Below are positions 14,392-22,459 of a stretch of DNA of 34,761 nt, one piece after another. Source of the DNA: Rhizobium hidalgonense (GTDB taxonomy: Bacteria; Pseudomonadota; Alphaproteobacteria; Rhizobiales; Rhizobiaceae). The stretch covers positions 1 through 34,761 of the forward strand of contig NZ_LODW01000073.1 in the NCBI RefSeq assembly GCF_002914525.1, read 5' to 3'. The notes beneath the pieces were generated by a model. That model made no database searches, had not been told where the DNA came from, and saw only the letters and a list, made by a program, of their open reading frames with translations. The translations under genes were made by a program, and so were the position numbers. Within the stretch, counting starts at the first letter, position 1; each line of letters opens with the position of its first letter.

Positions 14392-17190
14392 ATGAAACAC
14401 GTACGTCAATCGGAACGCACATCCCGCCCCGAACAGCCTGTGGAAGTGCAGATGGCGACTGATGCTCAAATCGACCAGGGGCGTGGAGCCTTCCGCAACG
14501 CGGTCAATGCCAGCCCTCCGCTTGCCACGGGCACGGCCCCGCCATTTTCGGAAGCCTCCGCTGTCCGGCCATCGCACGGTCACGACGCAGATGTCGCAAG
14601 TCTGAAGCAACCGTTTGAGAAGGCTTTCCGGGCGAATCCCCGGCATCCTGCGACAAACGTCGACTTGCCATTCAACGCCGAAGAGATGTCGAGTGCCGTC
14701 GTACTCGACGCGATCCCGTTACCCGTCTTCTTCAAAAACAGAGATGGGATACACCTTGGTTGCAACAGGGCCTTCGAAAGCTTCTCCGGCCGCTCAAAAG
14801 GAGATATTATCGGAAAAACCGTTTTCGATTTGGTGCCCGCACCCATAGCCGAGACGTATGCCGCGTTGGACGAGGCGCTTTTTGCAAATGGCGGTGTTCA
14901 GCAATATGAAGCAAAGGCCACCACCGAGAATGGTGGTGTCGTTGATCTTTTACTCAGCAAGACCGCAATCACTGATATCGCTGGTAACAGGATCGGCTTG
15001 GTTGGCGCGATGTTGGACATCACAGAGCGAAAACGTGCGGAGCATGATCTCAAAGAGGCTCTTGAATTCGCAGAGGGAATTATTGCCGCCATTCCTGACG
15101 TTCTGTTCGAGGTAAATGCCGACGGTCGCTACCTGCAGGTCTGGGCAAGGAATCAGGAGATCCTGGCGCAGCGAAAAGAAGTGCTGCTCGGCAAGCTTGT
15201 CCGCGATGTGCTCCCTCCAGATCAGGCCGACATCGCTATGCTGGCTCTTGAAGAAGCCGATGAAACCGGCGCCTCCTACGGTCGTTGTGTCCGTATAGCC
15301 CTACCAAACGGCGAATCCCGTTGGTTTGAACTGTCGGTCGCAAGGCGACCAAGCAGCAATCACTCAACCGTCACTTTTCTGGTGTTATCTCGCGATATTA
15401 CCGAACGAAAGCACGCCGAGGGCACAACTATTGAAGCTCGGGCTCGCCTCCTAAGTGTCCTGCAGACCATTCCGGATATGGTATGGCTGAAAGACGTAAC
15501 AGGCAAATATCTGTTGTGCAATCATGCCTTCGAAGAATTGGTCGGCAAGGCAGAAGCGGAAATCGTCGGGAAAACGGATTATGACCTGTTTACTCCCGAA
15601 CTCGCCCAGTTTTTTCGTGACAAGGATGAGGAGGCCATGCAAGCCGGCCGTATTCTCATCAATGAGGAACGGTTTACCGCTCACGAGGACGGTCGATCAA
15701 CGCTTTTGGAGACTCGTAAGGTTCCGGTATTCACGGGGGGAAAGCTGATGGGGATCCTCGGCGTCGCCCGCGATATCACCGAACTGGACACGTCCCGTAA
15801 GAAAATCCATCAGATGGCATTCTACGATTCTCTGACCGGCCTGCCTAACCGGACACTTTTCAATGAACGGCTACGCGAGATGATCGGGGACGCGGCTTCG
15901 GCGGGCCAGCGAGCCGGGGTGATGCTGATCGACATGGACCATTTCAAAGCGATCAATGACACTATGGGACATCCCGTCGGTGACGAGTTACTGCGGCAGG
16001 TGGCGACACGCATGAAAAAAGGCGTCCGTGCCAGCGACACCGTGGCGAGACTCGGTGGAGATGAATTTGCAGTCTTGCTGCCCAATGTTCAGGACAATGA
16101 CGATTTGGCTCAAATTGCCAGCAGAATGCTTGCCGCATTCGGCGAACGCTTCATGCTTTCCGACAGGGAGATCTTTGTATCCTGCAGCATCGGGATATCG
16201 GTATTTCCAAATGACGGCGACGCTCCCGACGATTTGGTGAAATATGCGGATTCTGCGATGTATTTGGCGAAGCGCTCGGGGCGTAGCAACTTCCGCTTCT
16301 ACTCAAAGGATCTCACGATTGGGGCTGAAAAGCGCCTAGCGCTAGAATCAGACCTACGCCTAGCTTTGAAACATGAGCAACTTGAACTCCATTATCAGCC
16401 AAAGGTCCTATTGGACAACGGAAAGGTGATCGGTTCAGAAGCACTGCTACGATGGCATCATCCGAAGATGGGATTGATCCCTCCGGGAGAATTCATAGGT
16501 GTCGCCGAGGAAACGGGATTGATCATCGATCTTGGACGATGGGTGCTGCATGAGGCGTGTTGCACGGCTGCCGTCATGAATGCAGATGGACTGCCCCCGC
16601 ACAAGATTGCGATAAATTTGTCTCCTAAGCAGTTTCAATGCCCGCGTTTGTCGCAAACGGTGGCGGACGTATTGCAGGAAACCGGTTGTCGTGCGGAGTG
16701 GATCGAGGTTGAAATAACTGAGAGTCTCCTGCTCCATAACTGCGAGGGCGTTTCGACGACACTCTCTCAATTGCATGCGAGCGGAATTTCCATAGCGATC
16801 GATGATTTCGGCACCGGCTACTCATCTCTGAGCTATTTGGCTAACTTTCCCATTGATACCCTCAAAATTGACCGGTCATTCATCAATCGATCCGACAAGC
16901 GAAGTAGAGAACTGGTCAAGGCAATTCTCTCAATTGCGCGCTGCCTAGGGCAAAATGTAGTCGCTGAGGGCGTGGAGACGGTCGATCAAGAAAAATTCTT
17001 GGCTGAAAGCGGCTGCGCTGTGGCACAGGGGTTCTACTATAGCAAGCCCATCCCGAAGTCCGAACTTCTCGCTGCAAACGCAGTGCCCGAGTTCTCTCGC
17101 GGTGATTCCCATCTTACGCCGATGCCCGCAGAGGAAGGGGTGGCACTCATGCGCTTGCCTCCCGCATCTGTTGGGACCCGAACCGCGTGA
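14392..17190 (+). CDS. Diguanylate cyclase/phosphodiesterase with three PAS domains
   Basis: A 932-residue cytoplasmic c-di-GMP enzyme. After a disordered N-terminus come three PAS domains, starting near residues 100, 230 and 355; each of the first two ends in the PAC-type DITERK motif. The cyclase domain has an intact GGDEF at 555-559, with the product-inhibition site RASD five residues before it. The EAL domain has EAL at 683-685, DDFGTGYSSL, LKIDRSFI and QNVVAEGVE, so phosphodiesterase residues also look intact. It could therefore make or break c-di-GMP depending on PAS input. ATG at 14392 follows AGGAC at seven bases; upstream TTG 14359 and GTG 14371 are less likely. It follows the chemoreceptor by 175 bases on the same strand. 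Confidence 0.93.
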   Translation: MKHVRQSERTSRPEQPVEVQMATDAQIDQGRGAFRNAVNASPPLATGTAPPFSEASAVRPSHGHDADVASLKQPFEKAFRANPRHPATNVDLPFNAEEMSSAVVLDAIPLPVFFKNRDGIHLGCNRAFESFSGRSKGDIIGKTVFDLVPAPIAETYAALDEALFANGGVQQYEAKATTENGGVVDLLLSKTAITDIAGNRIGLVGAMLDITERKRAEHDLKEALEFAEGIIAAIPDVLFEVNADGRYLQVWARNQEILAQRKEVLLGKLVRDVLPPDQADIAMLALEEADETGASYGRCVRIALPNGESRWFELSVARRPSSNHSTVTFLVLSRDITERKHAEGTTIEARARLLSVLQTIPDMVWLKDVTGKYLLCNHAFEELVGKAEAEIVGKTDYDLFTPELAQFFRDKDEEAMQAGRILINEERFTAHEDGRSTLLETRKVPVFTGGKLMGILGVARDITELDTSRKKIHQMAFYDSLTGLPNRTLFNERLREMIGDAASAGQRAGVMLIDMDHFKAINDTMGHPVGDELLRQVATRMKKGVRASDTVARLGGDEFAVLLPNVQDNDDLAQIASRMLAAFGERFMLSDREIFVSCSIGISVFPNDGDAPDDLVKYADSAMYLAKRSGRSNFRFYSKDLTIGAEKRLALESDLRLALKHEQLELHYQPKVLLDNGKVIGSEALLRWHHPKMGLIPPGEFIGVAEETGLIIDLGRWVLHEACCTAAVMNADGLPPHKIAINLSPKQFQCPRLSQTVADVLQETGCRAEWIEVEITESLLLHNCEGVSTTLSQLHASGISIAIDDFGTGYSSLSYLANFPIDTLKIDRSFINRSDKRSRELVKAILSIARCLGQNVVAEGVETVDQEKFLAESGCAVAQGFYYSKPIPKSELLAANAVPEFSRGDSHLTPMPAEEGVALMRLPPASVGTRTA

Positions 17191-17201
17191 AGCCTACGGC
17201 T

Positions 17202-17238
17202 AACAGCGCGCAGGATCCACGCCACCTGCGGCGCTGTT
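17202..17238 (+). terminator. Probable terminator of the GGDEF-EAL gene
   Basis: AACAGCGC (17202-17209) pairs with GCGCTGTT (17231-17238), and inside it GCAGG pairs with CCTGC, leaving one bulged base. The right arm runs into TTTATA. It begins 12 bases after the GGDEF-EAL stop codon, as expected of a rho-independent terminator with a short T-tail. Confidence 0.65.
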
Positions 17239-17468
17239 TATACCGCACTCATCCAACGGAAGCCCAAACTACTCTGGGCGATTGGATAAAACGCGGACCA
17301 ACAGGAACTACTGAAAACTTCAGGTGCTTTGATGTTCCGAAATATGCAGGCCCTGTACCGAATTGCGCGACGAAACATACGTTGACGTGTTTTCGCTTTC
17401 GATTGCCATTGCAAAGACTTGCCCAGTACAATCTACTATTCAGAGTCAATATCGTCAAAAGCATAACC

Positions 17469-17675
17469 GTGCAAAAGCTCATCCCATTTCCCCATCCGAA
17501 TAGAAATTCTGCGGATTTGAAAAGTTCAACTGCGAATTCGAATGGCTCCGGACATTTCGACATCATCCAATCGCTGAAATCGGAACTTCACGATTTGGCT
17601 AGTGCCGTAAATCAGTTGGAGGCGCTATGTGAGTCATACCGATCCCAAGTTGATACGTGCTCGCAACCTGACTGA
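17469..17675 (+). CDS. Possible small protein of unknown function
   Basis: A 68-codon frame from GTG at 17469. The C-terminal half (FDIIQSLKSELHDLASAVNQLEALCESY) has a regular heptad-like spacing of leucine and alanine and would form an amphipathic helix, which is the only reason to suspect a gene. No clear ribosome site is visible. The same frame stays open further upstream to 17187, but that part has an unlikely composition. I do not recognise it. Confidence 0.25.
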   Translation: MQKLIPFPHPNRNSADLKSSTANSNGSGHFDIIQSLKSELHDLASAVNQLEALCESYRSQVDTCSQPD

Positions 17676-17938
17676 ACGACTGAGCGTCCGCGCTTGTCAT
17701 CGTATTCCCTATGACCCTCTCTGGGCGTGGCGGCCAGTGGTTCGTTGAATCTTGCCAAACGTTCCCGGATCCCACCACTTCCCGAAGACGGGAGCTTCAA
17801 TTCGATCAACTCGAAACTTTCGGCCATTTGAACGGGTGGCGGAAAAAAACGCCAGCGATTGCACCGTGATTTCGTAATGGTTCTGCCTATTTGCTGAAGG
17901 CGGTCGGCCGATTGGAATGCTCCATCAGACCTCAACTT
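17676..17938. other. Spacer without recognisable gene
   Basis: About 260 bases between the possible small protein and the groEL relic. No open frame that looks like protein and no strong hairpin were seen. Confidence 0.4.
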
Positions 17939-18230
17939 ACCGGCAGCAAGGCTGCAGGTTCGATAGCTTCTTTTCGTGGATGAGGATATACGGATCCTCG
18001 AACTCTACCCGCATCTTGTCCTGGTTGGCGACGAAGTAGGGGCTGAGGTACGCGGTCGAATTGCATGCGCGCGAAGACCACGAGTTTGGTCTCGGCGGTC
18101 TTGGCTTCCTCGACGAAATGGCACTCTCGTTGCTAACCTTCTCCATTGCGTCGACGAGGAACGGCCGCGCAAGGTCGATGCCACGCTTCGGGTCCATCGA
18201 TTCATCCCGGACGCTCCCGCCTTGCGTAAT
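17939..18230 (-). pseudogene. groEL: groEL (chaperonin) relic, internal fragment
   Basis: On the minus strand the three frames together give recognisable GroEL pieces in order: MDPKRGIDLA, then FLVDAMEKV, then VEEAKTAETKLVVFARMQFDR, then YLSPYFVANQDKMRVEFEDP, then YILIHEKKLSNLQP. These correspond to the middle of GroEL around its 110-240 region. The stretch expected between RGIDLA and FLVDAMEKV is missing. Single- or two-base losses break the frame at about 18197 (GMN to MDP), 18120 (before VEEAK), 18050 (after MQFDR) and 17955 (in LQP-LLPV). No start, ATP-binding N-terminus or C-terminus is present. It is a dead fragment of a second groEL copy. Confidence 0.8.
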
Positions 18231-18417
18231 AGACTGGATTTTTCATTTCTGCCTGGGTTTCAAACCAGTCTCGCCGTGGTGTTGCTGCATCCCGTCCTGC
18301 CCCGGCTTTTGGTCCTGCCAGGCTCGCGCCGCCCACAACGGCTTTGCCGTCCTCCACTTCGTTGCGGCCCTGCGGGTGCGGGCCGCGCTTGCAGCCCGGC
18401 TTTTGGGCCGCCGTAGC

Positions 18418-18438
18418 AGGTCGCGATGGCCGCGACCT
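18418..18438 (+). promoter_or_regulatory. Hairpin in the ardC leader
   Basis: AGGTCGCG (18418-18425) and CGCGACCT (18431-18438) form a perfect eight-base-pair stem with loop ATGGC, four bases before the CGGAGG ribosome site of ardC. Its position would allow control of translation or binding of a repressor; neither is shown by sequence. Confidence 0.55.
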
Positions 18439-18455
18439 CGAACGGAGGTTCAGAC

Positions 18456-19375
18456 ATGAACAGGCAGCAATCCAATCAACGATCCGATATCTACAGCCGC
18501 ATCACCACCAAGATCATCGCCGATCTCAAACAGGGCGTCCGTCCATGGACCAAGCCGTGGACGGCGGGAGGCGGGACGGCCGAGGTCAGCCGGCCACTGC
18601 GCCACAACGGCCAACCATACACCGGCATCAATGTTCTGCTCCTCTGGTCTGAAGCCATCGCCCGCGGCTTTGCATCGCCAAGGTGGATGACGTTTCGTCA
18701 GGCAATCGAGCTTGGCGGCGCCGTTCGCAGGGGCGAAACCGGCACGACCGTCGTCTTTGCCAGCTCTTTCATCCGCGCCGAGAGGACGGAGACAGGCGCC
18801 GAAATCGAACGGGATATCCCCTTTCTCAAAACCTACACCGTGTTCAACACCGATCAGATCACCGGGCTCAATGGCCTTGCCCATTCCATCGGGCCTGACC
18901 AGGATTGGATGAGCCGCATCGGTGCTGCCGGCCGCTTCTTTCCAATACCGGCGCCCTGATCCGCCACGGTGGATCGGCGGCCTATTATGCTCCTGCTCGG
19001 GACTACATCCAGATGCCATGCGTCGACGCCTTCCGGCACGATGCCTCCTACGTCGCCGTCCTCAGTCACGAGATGACGCACTGGACGGCTGCACCGCGAA
19101 GACTCGATCGGGATCTGAGCCGCTATGCGAAAGACAGGAGCGAACGCGCCCGCGAAGAGCTCATTGCCGAACTTGGTAGCTGCTTTCTCTGCGCCGATCT
19201 TGGTGTCGTTCCAGAGCTCGAACCGCGCCCCGACCACGCAAGCTATCTCGACAGCTGGCTCAAGGTTCTCGGCAACGACAAGCGCGCCATCTTTTCAGCG
19301 GCAGCTCATGCGCAACGGGCCGTCGACTACCTGCATGACCTGCAGCCGGATCTCAACAAGGAGGAGGCGGCTTGA
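18456..19375 (+). pseudogene. ardC: ArdC-type antirestriction/ssDNA-binding protein, frameshifted
   Basis: ArdC proteins are plasmid-borne: an N-terminal ssDNA-binding domain joined to a metalloprotease-like domain, helping incoming DNA escape restriction. The N-terminal part (DIYSRITTKIIADLKQG, PWTKPW, YTGINVLLLW) runs from ATG 18456, behind CGGAGG, and stops at 18957-18959. The C-terminal part continues in another frame with SNTGALIRHGG, the zinc motif HEMTHW, AREELIAELGSCFL and NDKRAIFSAAAHAQRAVDYL to 19375. The switch falls at about 18936-18943 (GRFF to SNTG); one missing T in ttctttcc would restore a full protein of about 306 residues. Either a real null mutation or a sequence error. It is transcribed toward the virB region. 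Confidence 0.85.
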
Positions 19376-19385
19376 GCCGCCTCCT
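19362..19385 (+). terminator. Terminator overlapping the ardC stop codon
   Basis: AGGAGGCGGCT (19362-19372) pairs perfectly with AGCCGCCTCCT (19375-19385), with the stop codon in the tip. A weak T/A tail (TATC) follows. This is a strong GC-rich stem and probably ends ardC transcription. Confidence 0.65.
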
Positions 19386-20040
19386 TATCAGCCACCCGGA
19401 CGCCGCCCACTGCCGCGACCCGACGGCCGCAAGCTCCTATCCCGCGAACCGGCGTCTAAAATCGTCACGCATTGACCTCGCGCAGCTAGTGGGGCGTATT
19501 CACCGGCATATTGAAGTGACGCGCGAAGTATTCCGACGGCGTCGTCATGCGGCCCCGTGGTGAGAACCAGCGCATCCCCTCGACCGTCGATGCTGAAAAT
19601 CACGCGACTGTCCAGGCTTGCAACCTCCTCCGGCAGATCCTCCCTTAGCATCGCGATGGCGGAAGCCATCGTCCGCCGAGGGCGAACGAGAACGATGTCC
19701 CGCGCGAAGGAGTCGTCGTGCGTAGCATCGAGAGAAGCGTTGATGACAGCGGGTCGTCGGATGATTTATTTGGAACTAGCAAAAAATATTGCTTTGGCGC
19801 CCTCACCGGTAGGTCATGTTCCAGCCGAGTTCGCCGGTGCGCAACGCGCTCCATATGCTGAGCGGCGACGGAGATAGGGAACGCACGGGCGGGGGCAGTC
19901 GGTCCCGCCTCCCTTGACGGCCGCTATGCTGAGGCTCCTGCGGCTGCCCTTGTTCCGCCCTTAGCGGGGCGAGAATTCCCGAAATCCGCCTCACGGCGCC
20001 GCTATGCTGATTTCTCCGATACTCTTCATTGTTTGATTGG
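19386..20040 (-). other. Gene-poor stretch with possible coding relics
   Basis: No intact gene recognised in about 650 bases. On the minus strand a frame open from about 19738 down to 19550 reads DDSFARDIVLVRPRRTMASA and then LDSRVIFSIDGRGDALVLTTG. A shift of frame near 19548 gives MTTPSEYFARHFNMPVNTPH and a stop at about 19489. This looks like the C-terminus of a once intact protein with a frameshift, but I cannot name the family. The motif CCGCTATGCTGA occurs at about 19922 and 20000, with a looser version near 19851. Confidence 0.35.
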
Positions 20041-20060
20041 AACCCGCCTGCGGGCGGGTT
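20041..20060. repeat. Perfect inverted repeat
   Basis: AACCCGCC (20041-20048) and GGCGGGTT (20053-20060) form an eight-base-pair stem with loop TGCG. No T-run follows. It sits next to a second larger hairpin, in the gap before the regulator gene that faces it. Confidence 0.6.
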
Positions 20061-20061
20061 G

Positions 20062-20102
20062 CCCGATCGTCACTGATGGCTGCCTGCAGCCATGCGATCG
20101 GG
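20062..20102. repeat. Large two-part stem-loop near the virB regulator gene
   Basis: The outer arms CCCGATCG (20062-20069) and CGATCGGG (20095-20102) and the inner arms ATGGCTGC (20076-20083) and GCAGCCAT (20086-20093) are both perfect. They are separated by six bases on the left, one on the right, and a two-base tip. It lies 47 bases beyond the stop of the minus-strand regulator, so it could be that gene's terminator. A protein- or relaxase-binding site is another possibility. The structure is seen; the role is open. Confidence 0.6.
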
Positions 20103-20149
20103 AGTTGTGAGTGATTCGCCATCTCGCCTTATCAGTCATCGAAAATCAG

Positions 20150-20521
20150 TCAGTTTAATCCCGCTTCCTGGCTGGCGCGGAAAGAGCTCAGCTTGCTCAG
20201 GAGGTCCTGCGAGATCTCGAATTGCCGTGCCGTCCCCCGGCCCATGGAGTTCTTTCCCATCGTCTCCACCAGCATTCCCCGCTTGACCAGAAGATCGACC
20301 GTCTCCTTCACGCCGCTTCGCGTCAGCTCGGTAATCTCGATGATATTCGAGAGGGTTAGTTTCTGGTGAGCCTGGGTCATCGTGTAGAGGATCGTCATCA
20401 TGCCGATCTGCTTCAGCCTCGCCTGCGGGGTCTCGTCCTCCAGCGGATGGTCGAGGATCTCATGGAGAATGAGCCCCGAGAAGGCAAGGTTGTGCCACTG
20501 CGTTTTAATCGCGCTTGTCAT
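20150..20521 (-). CDS. Winged-helix transcriptional regulator divergent from virB
   Basis: A 123-residue protein with a MarR/GntR-like winged helix. The recognition part is TLSNIIEITELTRSGVKETVDLLVKRGMLVETMGKN, followed by a wing region (SMGRGTARQFEIS). The N-terminal helices (FSGLILHEILDH, ARLKQIGMMTILYTMTQ) suit dimerisation. It is transcribed away from the type IV secretion operon, and only 98 bases separate the two starts. This matches the position of RctA, a winged-helix repressor of virB genes on Rhizobium etli and Sinorhizobium symbiotic plasmids. I infer a similar role, but have not compared the sequences. Confidence 0.78.
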   Translation of the reverse strand: MTSAIKTQWHNLAFSGLILHEILDHPLEDETPQARLKQIGMMTILYTMTQAHQKLTLSNIIEITELTRSGVKETVDLLVKRGMLVETMGKNSMGRGTARQFEISQDLLSKLSSFRASQEAGLN

Positions 20522-20619
20522 GTCATTTAACTGTGTTATATAGATCAGTATAAACCTGGGCGAGCAAAGCGGGTTCTCCTGAACGCAATGGGACGCCGTC
20601 GTCTCGAAGGATCCTGTTC
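20522..20619 (+). promoter_or_regulatory. Divergent promoter region of the regulator and the virB operon
   Basis: The 98-base gap holds an AT-rich core, gttatatagatcagtataaa (about 20534-20553), with inverted TTATA and TATAA arms and nearby ACTG and CAGT arms. This fits overlapping -10 boxes plus an operator for the divergent winged-helix protein. The first operon gene has AAGGA nine bases before its ATG. Confidence 0.5.
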
Positions 20620-21156
20620 ATGAAAAGCCTTCTCCTGAATTCACTGCTTACGGTCTGCTTCGTTGCGCCACCCTATCTTATTTTCGGCAGTAAAGCGCGG
20701 GCCGAGGATTGGGGATGCCAGGTTATTCTATGCCTTTCCAATCCCGGCGGGCCGACGCAATATGCAGAATGCCGGCCGCCGATCCAGAAGCTGTGGCGGG
20801 AGCTTGCCGAGGGGCACTCATTCCCGACCTGTAGCGGCGTCGGTTTTCAGAGTTCGCGGCCTGGCTATGAACCCTATTATTGCGATGCGGGGTACAAGCT
20901 CACGACTGATAGCGGTCGCGGCGGTCGGCAAGCAACCTGCGTATCGACATCGCCGCAGCCGGTGAGCAACAGCCTCTGCTGGGATGGGAACGACTATACT
21001 TCCCGCGACAATTCGGTCCTGTCGCCACATTGGCAGCGCGTGGACGGGCACCGCCAGTGCATCGGCTATCCGACAACGCGCCCGAATGTGCGATCGCAGC
21101 CGCACTATGTCGATGTCACCATCGACGGCGCCGGTAAACAGCGCGTTTGGTATTGA
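20620..21156 (+). CDS. TrbM/KikA/MpfK-like secreted conjugation protein
   Basis: A 178-residue exported protein with a signal peptide (residues 1-28, ending KARAED). The mature N-terminus WGCQVILCLSNPGGPTQYAE continues to CRPPIQKLW and is the cysteine-rich core of the TrbM/KikA/MpfK family, which is linked to mating-channel function in IncP and related plasmids. Many cysteines in the mature part (for example GHSFPTC, YYCDAGY, SLCWDG) suggest disulfides in the periplasm. It opens the T4SS operon, and virB1 starts three bases after its stop codon. Its exact role in the channel is not established. Confidence 0.75.
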   Translation: MKSLLLNSLLTVCFVAPPYLIFGSKARAEDWGCQVILCLSNPGGPTQYAECRPPIQKLWRELAEGHSFPTCSGVGFQSSRPGYEPYYCDAGYKLTTDSGRGGRQATCVSTSPQPVSNSLCWDGNDYTSRDNSVLSPHWQRVDGHRQCIGYPTTRPNVRSQPHYVDVTIDGAGKQRVWY

Positions 21157-21159
21157 CCG

Positions 21160-21819
21160 ATGGGTGCTGCATTCGTCGAAATCGCGCAAACCTGCGCGCC
21201 GATGGTTCAGGTGGAGACGCTGGCCGGCATTGTCAGCCTTGAGAGCCGGTTTCAGCCCTTCGCCATCCGCATCAACAGCGGCCCACCACTCGCTGCTCAA
21301 CCCGCATCGAAGGCGGAGGCGATCGAGGTCACGACGTCTCTGATTGCCGATCACCAGGATATTCAGATCGGGCTCGGCGGTATCGCGATAGAGGCGCTTC
21401 AAAAATTGAAGCTATCCGTCGCCGACGCCTTCGATCCCTGCCTGAGCCTCAAGGCGACGGCCACGCTTCTCGACGGATACTACCGCGCCGCTTTACACGC
21501 GGGGGATTCTGCTCAGGCCGAAAGGGTGATGCTCCAGTCCTACTATGGCCGCGATGATCCATCTCTCGGCGCCATGGTCAAATATGACAGGCAGGTACGC
21601 CAGGAAGCAAAGCGGTTATCGCCGATGCTTGACTCGCTCACCATCGGCGAGCCCGATAGCCGGATCGGGCCTGGAGAGCAGCCGCAAGATGAGGCGGCGC
21701 CGGCGCTTGCGAAACAATCCTCCCAAACCGTCGAGGCCGCATCCTGGGACGTGTTCAGCTCAGGGCGGCAATCCTCGGTTCTCGTTTTCCAGAATGATCG
21801 ATCGGAGCAAAGTGAATGA
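21160..21819 (+). CDS. virB1: VirB1 lytic transglycosylase
   Basis: A 219-residue SLT-domain protein that would cut peptidoglycan to let the channel through. The catalytic glutamate lies in GIVSLESRFQPFAIRINSG; QIGLGGIAIEAL and LDGYYRAALHAG cover the later SLT motifs. The N-terminus has no obvious signal peptide, and the C-terminal 60 residues are polar and low in structure. ATG at 21160 lies three bases after the trbM-like stop, with no good ribosome site of its own, so translation is probably coupled. The stop overlaps the virB2 start as ATGA. Confidence 0.88.
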   Translation: MGAAFVEIAQTCAPMVQVETLAGIVSLESRFQPFAIRINSGPPLAAQPASKAEAIEVTTSLIADHQDIQIGLGGIAIEALQKLKLSVADAFDPCLSLKATATLLDGYYRAALHAGDSAQAERVMLQSYYGRDDPSLGAMVKYDRQVRQEAKRLSPMLDSLTIGEPDSRIGPGEQPQDEAAPALAKQSSQTVEAASWDVFSSGRQSSVLVFQNDRSEQSE

Positions 21820-22115
21820 TCTCCAAAGCCCCTCTTCGCCCCCTTGCCGCATCCACGCTGATGGCGGCCGCCATTGTCATCTGCCTGGTCGAGCCAGCCT
21901 TCGCCCAGGCCGCCGGTATCGAAACCGTCTTGCAGAACATCGTCGACATGCTGACCGGCAATATCGCCCGTCTGCTGGCGGTCATCGCCGTCATCATCAT
22001 CTGCATCGCCTGGATGTTTGGCTACATGGATTTGAGGCGGGCCGGCTTCTGGATTATCGGGATCGGCGGCATTTTTGGCGCCACCGAACTGGTCAACACC
22101 ATCGTCGGGAATTGA
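21816..22115 (+). CDS. virB2: VirB2 pilin (major T-pilus subunit)
   Basis: A 99-residue pilin precursor. It has a long signal sequence ending near AFAQAAG, then IETVLQNIVDMLTGNIARLL, a first membrane helix (VIAVIIICIAWMFGYMD), a short positive loop (LRRAGF) and a second helix to the C-terminus. This two-helix plan is standard for VirB2/TrbC. The start overlaps the virB1 stop (ATGA). The identity follows from shape and operon position, since sequence similarity in the family is low. Confidence 0.9.
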   Translation: MISKAPLRPLAASTLMAAAIVICLVEPAFAQAAGIETVLQNIVDMLTGNIARLLAVIAVIIICIAWMFGYMDLRRAGFWIIGIGGIFGATELVNTIVGN

Positions 22116-22120
22116 GCGCG

Positions 22121-22459
22121 ATGGCGAACCTTCCGAGCCTCGAAGACGACACGCTATTTCTGGCCTGCACCCGCCCGGCGATGATCGCCGGCGTGACGAT
22201 GGAGGCGATGGGCGTCAATATCATGCTGACGACCGTCCTCTACATCACAGCGGGATCAATCGCCTACGCGGTGGTCGGGATTGTTTTCCATGTCCTGTTT
22301 CGCGCGCTCGTCAAGCACGACCACAATATGTTTCGGATCCTGATTGCGTGGATCGAAACCCGTGGCCGCTCGCGCAATGCCGCCTATTGGGGCGGCGCCA
22401 CACTCTCGCCTCTGACGCTCACCCGGCGTTATGACGAAAGGGATCTCAGCTTTGTCTAA
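22121..22459 (+). CDS. virB3: VirB3 inner-membrane component
   Basis: A 112-residue protein. The start of the mature core, LFLACTRPAMIAGVTMEAMG, is typical of VirB3, with one or two membrane segments (MLTTVLYITAGSIAYAVVGIVFHVLFRAL) and the C-terminal ARG-Y region (RSRNAAYWGGATLSPLTL). The open frame continues far upstream to 21545, but that part lies inside virB1 and virB2 in a different frame. ATG at 22121, five bases after virB2, is the sensible start. The end overlaps virB4 by 29 bases. Confidence 0.9.
   Translation: MANLPSLEDDTLFLACTRPAMIAGVTMEAMGVNIMLTTVLYITAGSIAYAVVGIVFHVLFRALVKHDHNMFRILIAWIETRGRSRNAAYWGGATLSPLTLTRRYDERDLSFV

Noticed and set aside
17187..17468. Upstream extension of the small frame that ends at 17675, beginning with GTG overlapping the GGDEF-EAL stop.
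   Set aside because: It runs through the terminator hairpin and has low-quality composition. Only the part after 17469 looks protein-like, and weakly.
19376..20149. Possible CRISPR or tandem array because of repeated CCGCTATGCTGA.
   Set aside because: Only two good copies with unequal flanks and no cas genes.
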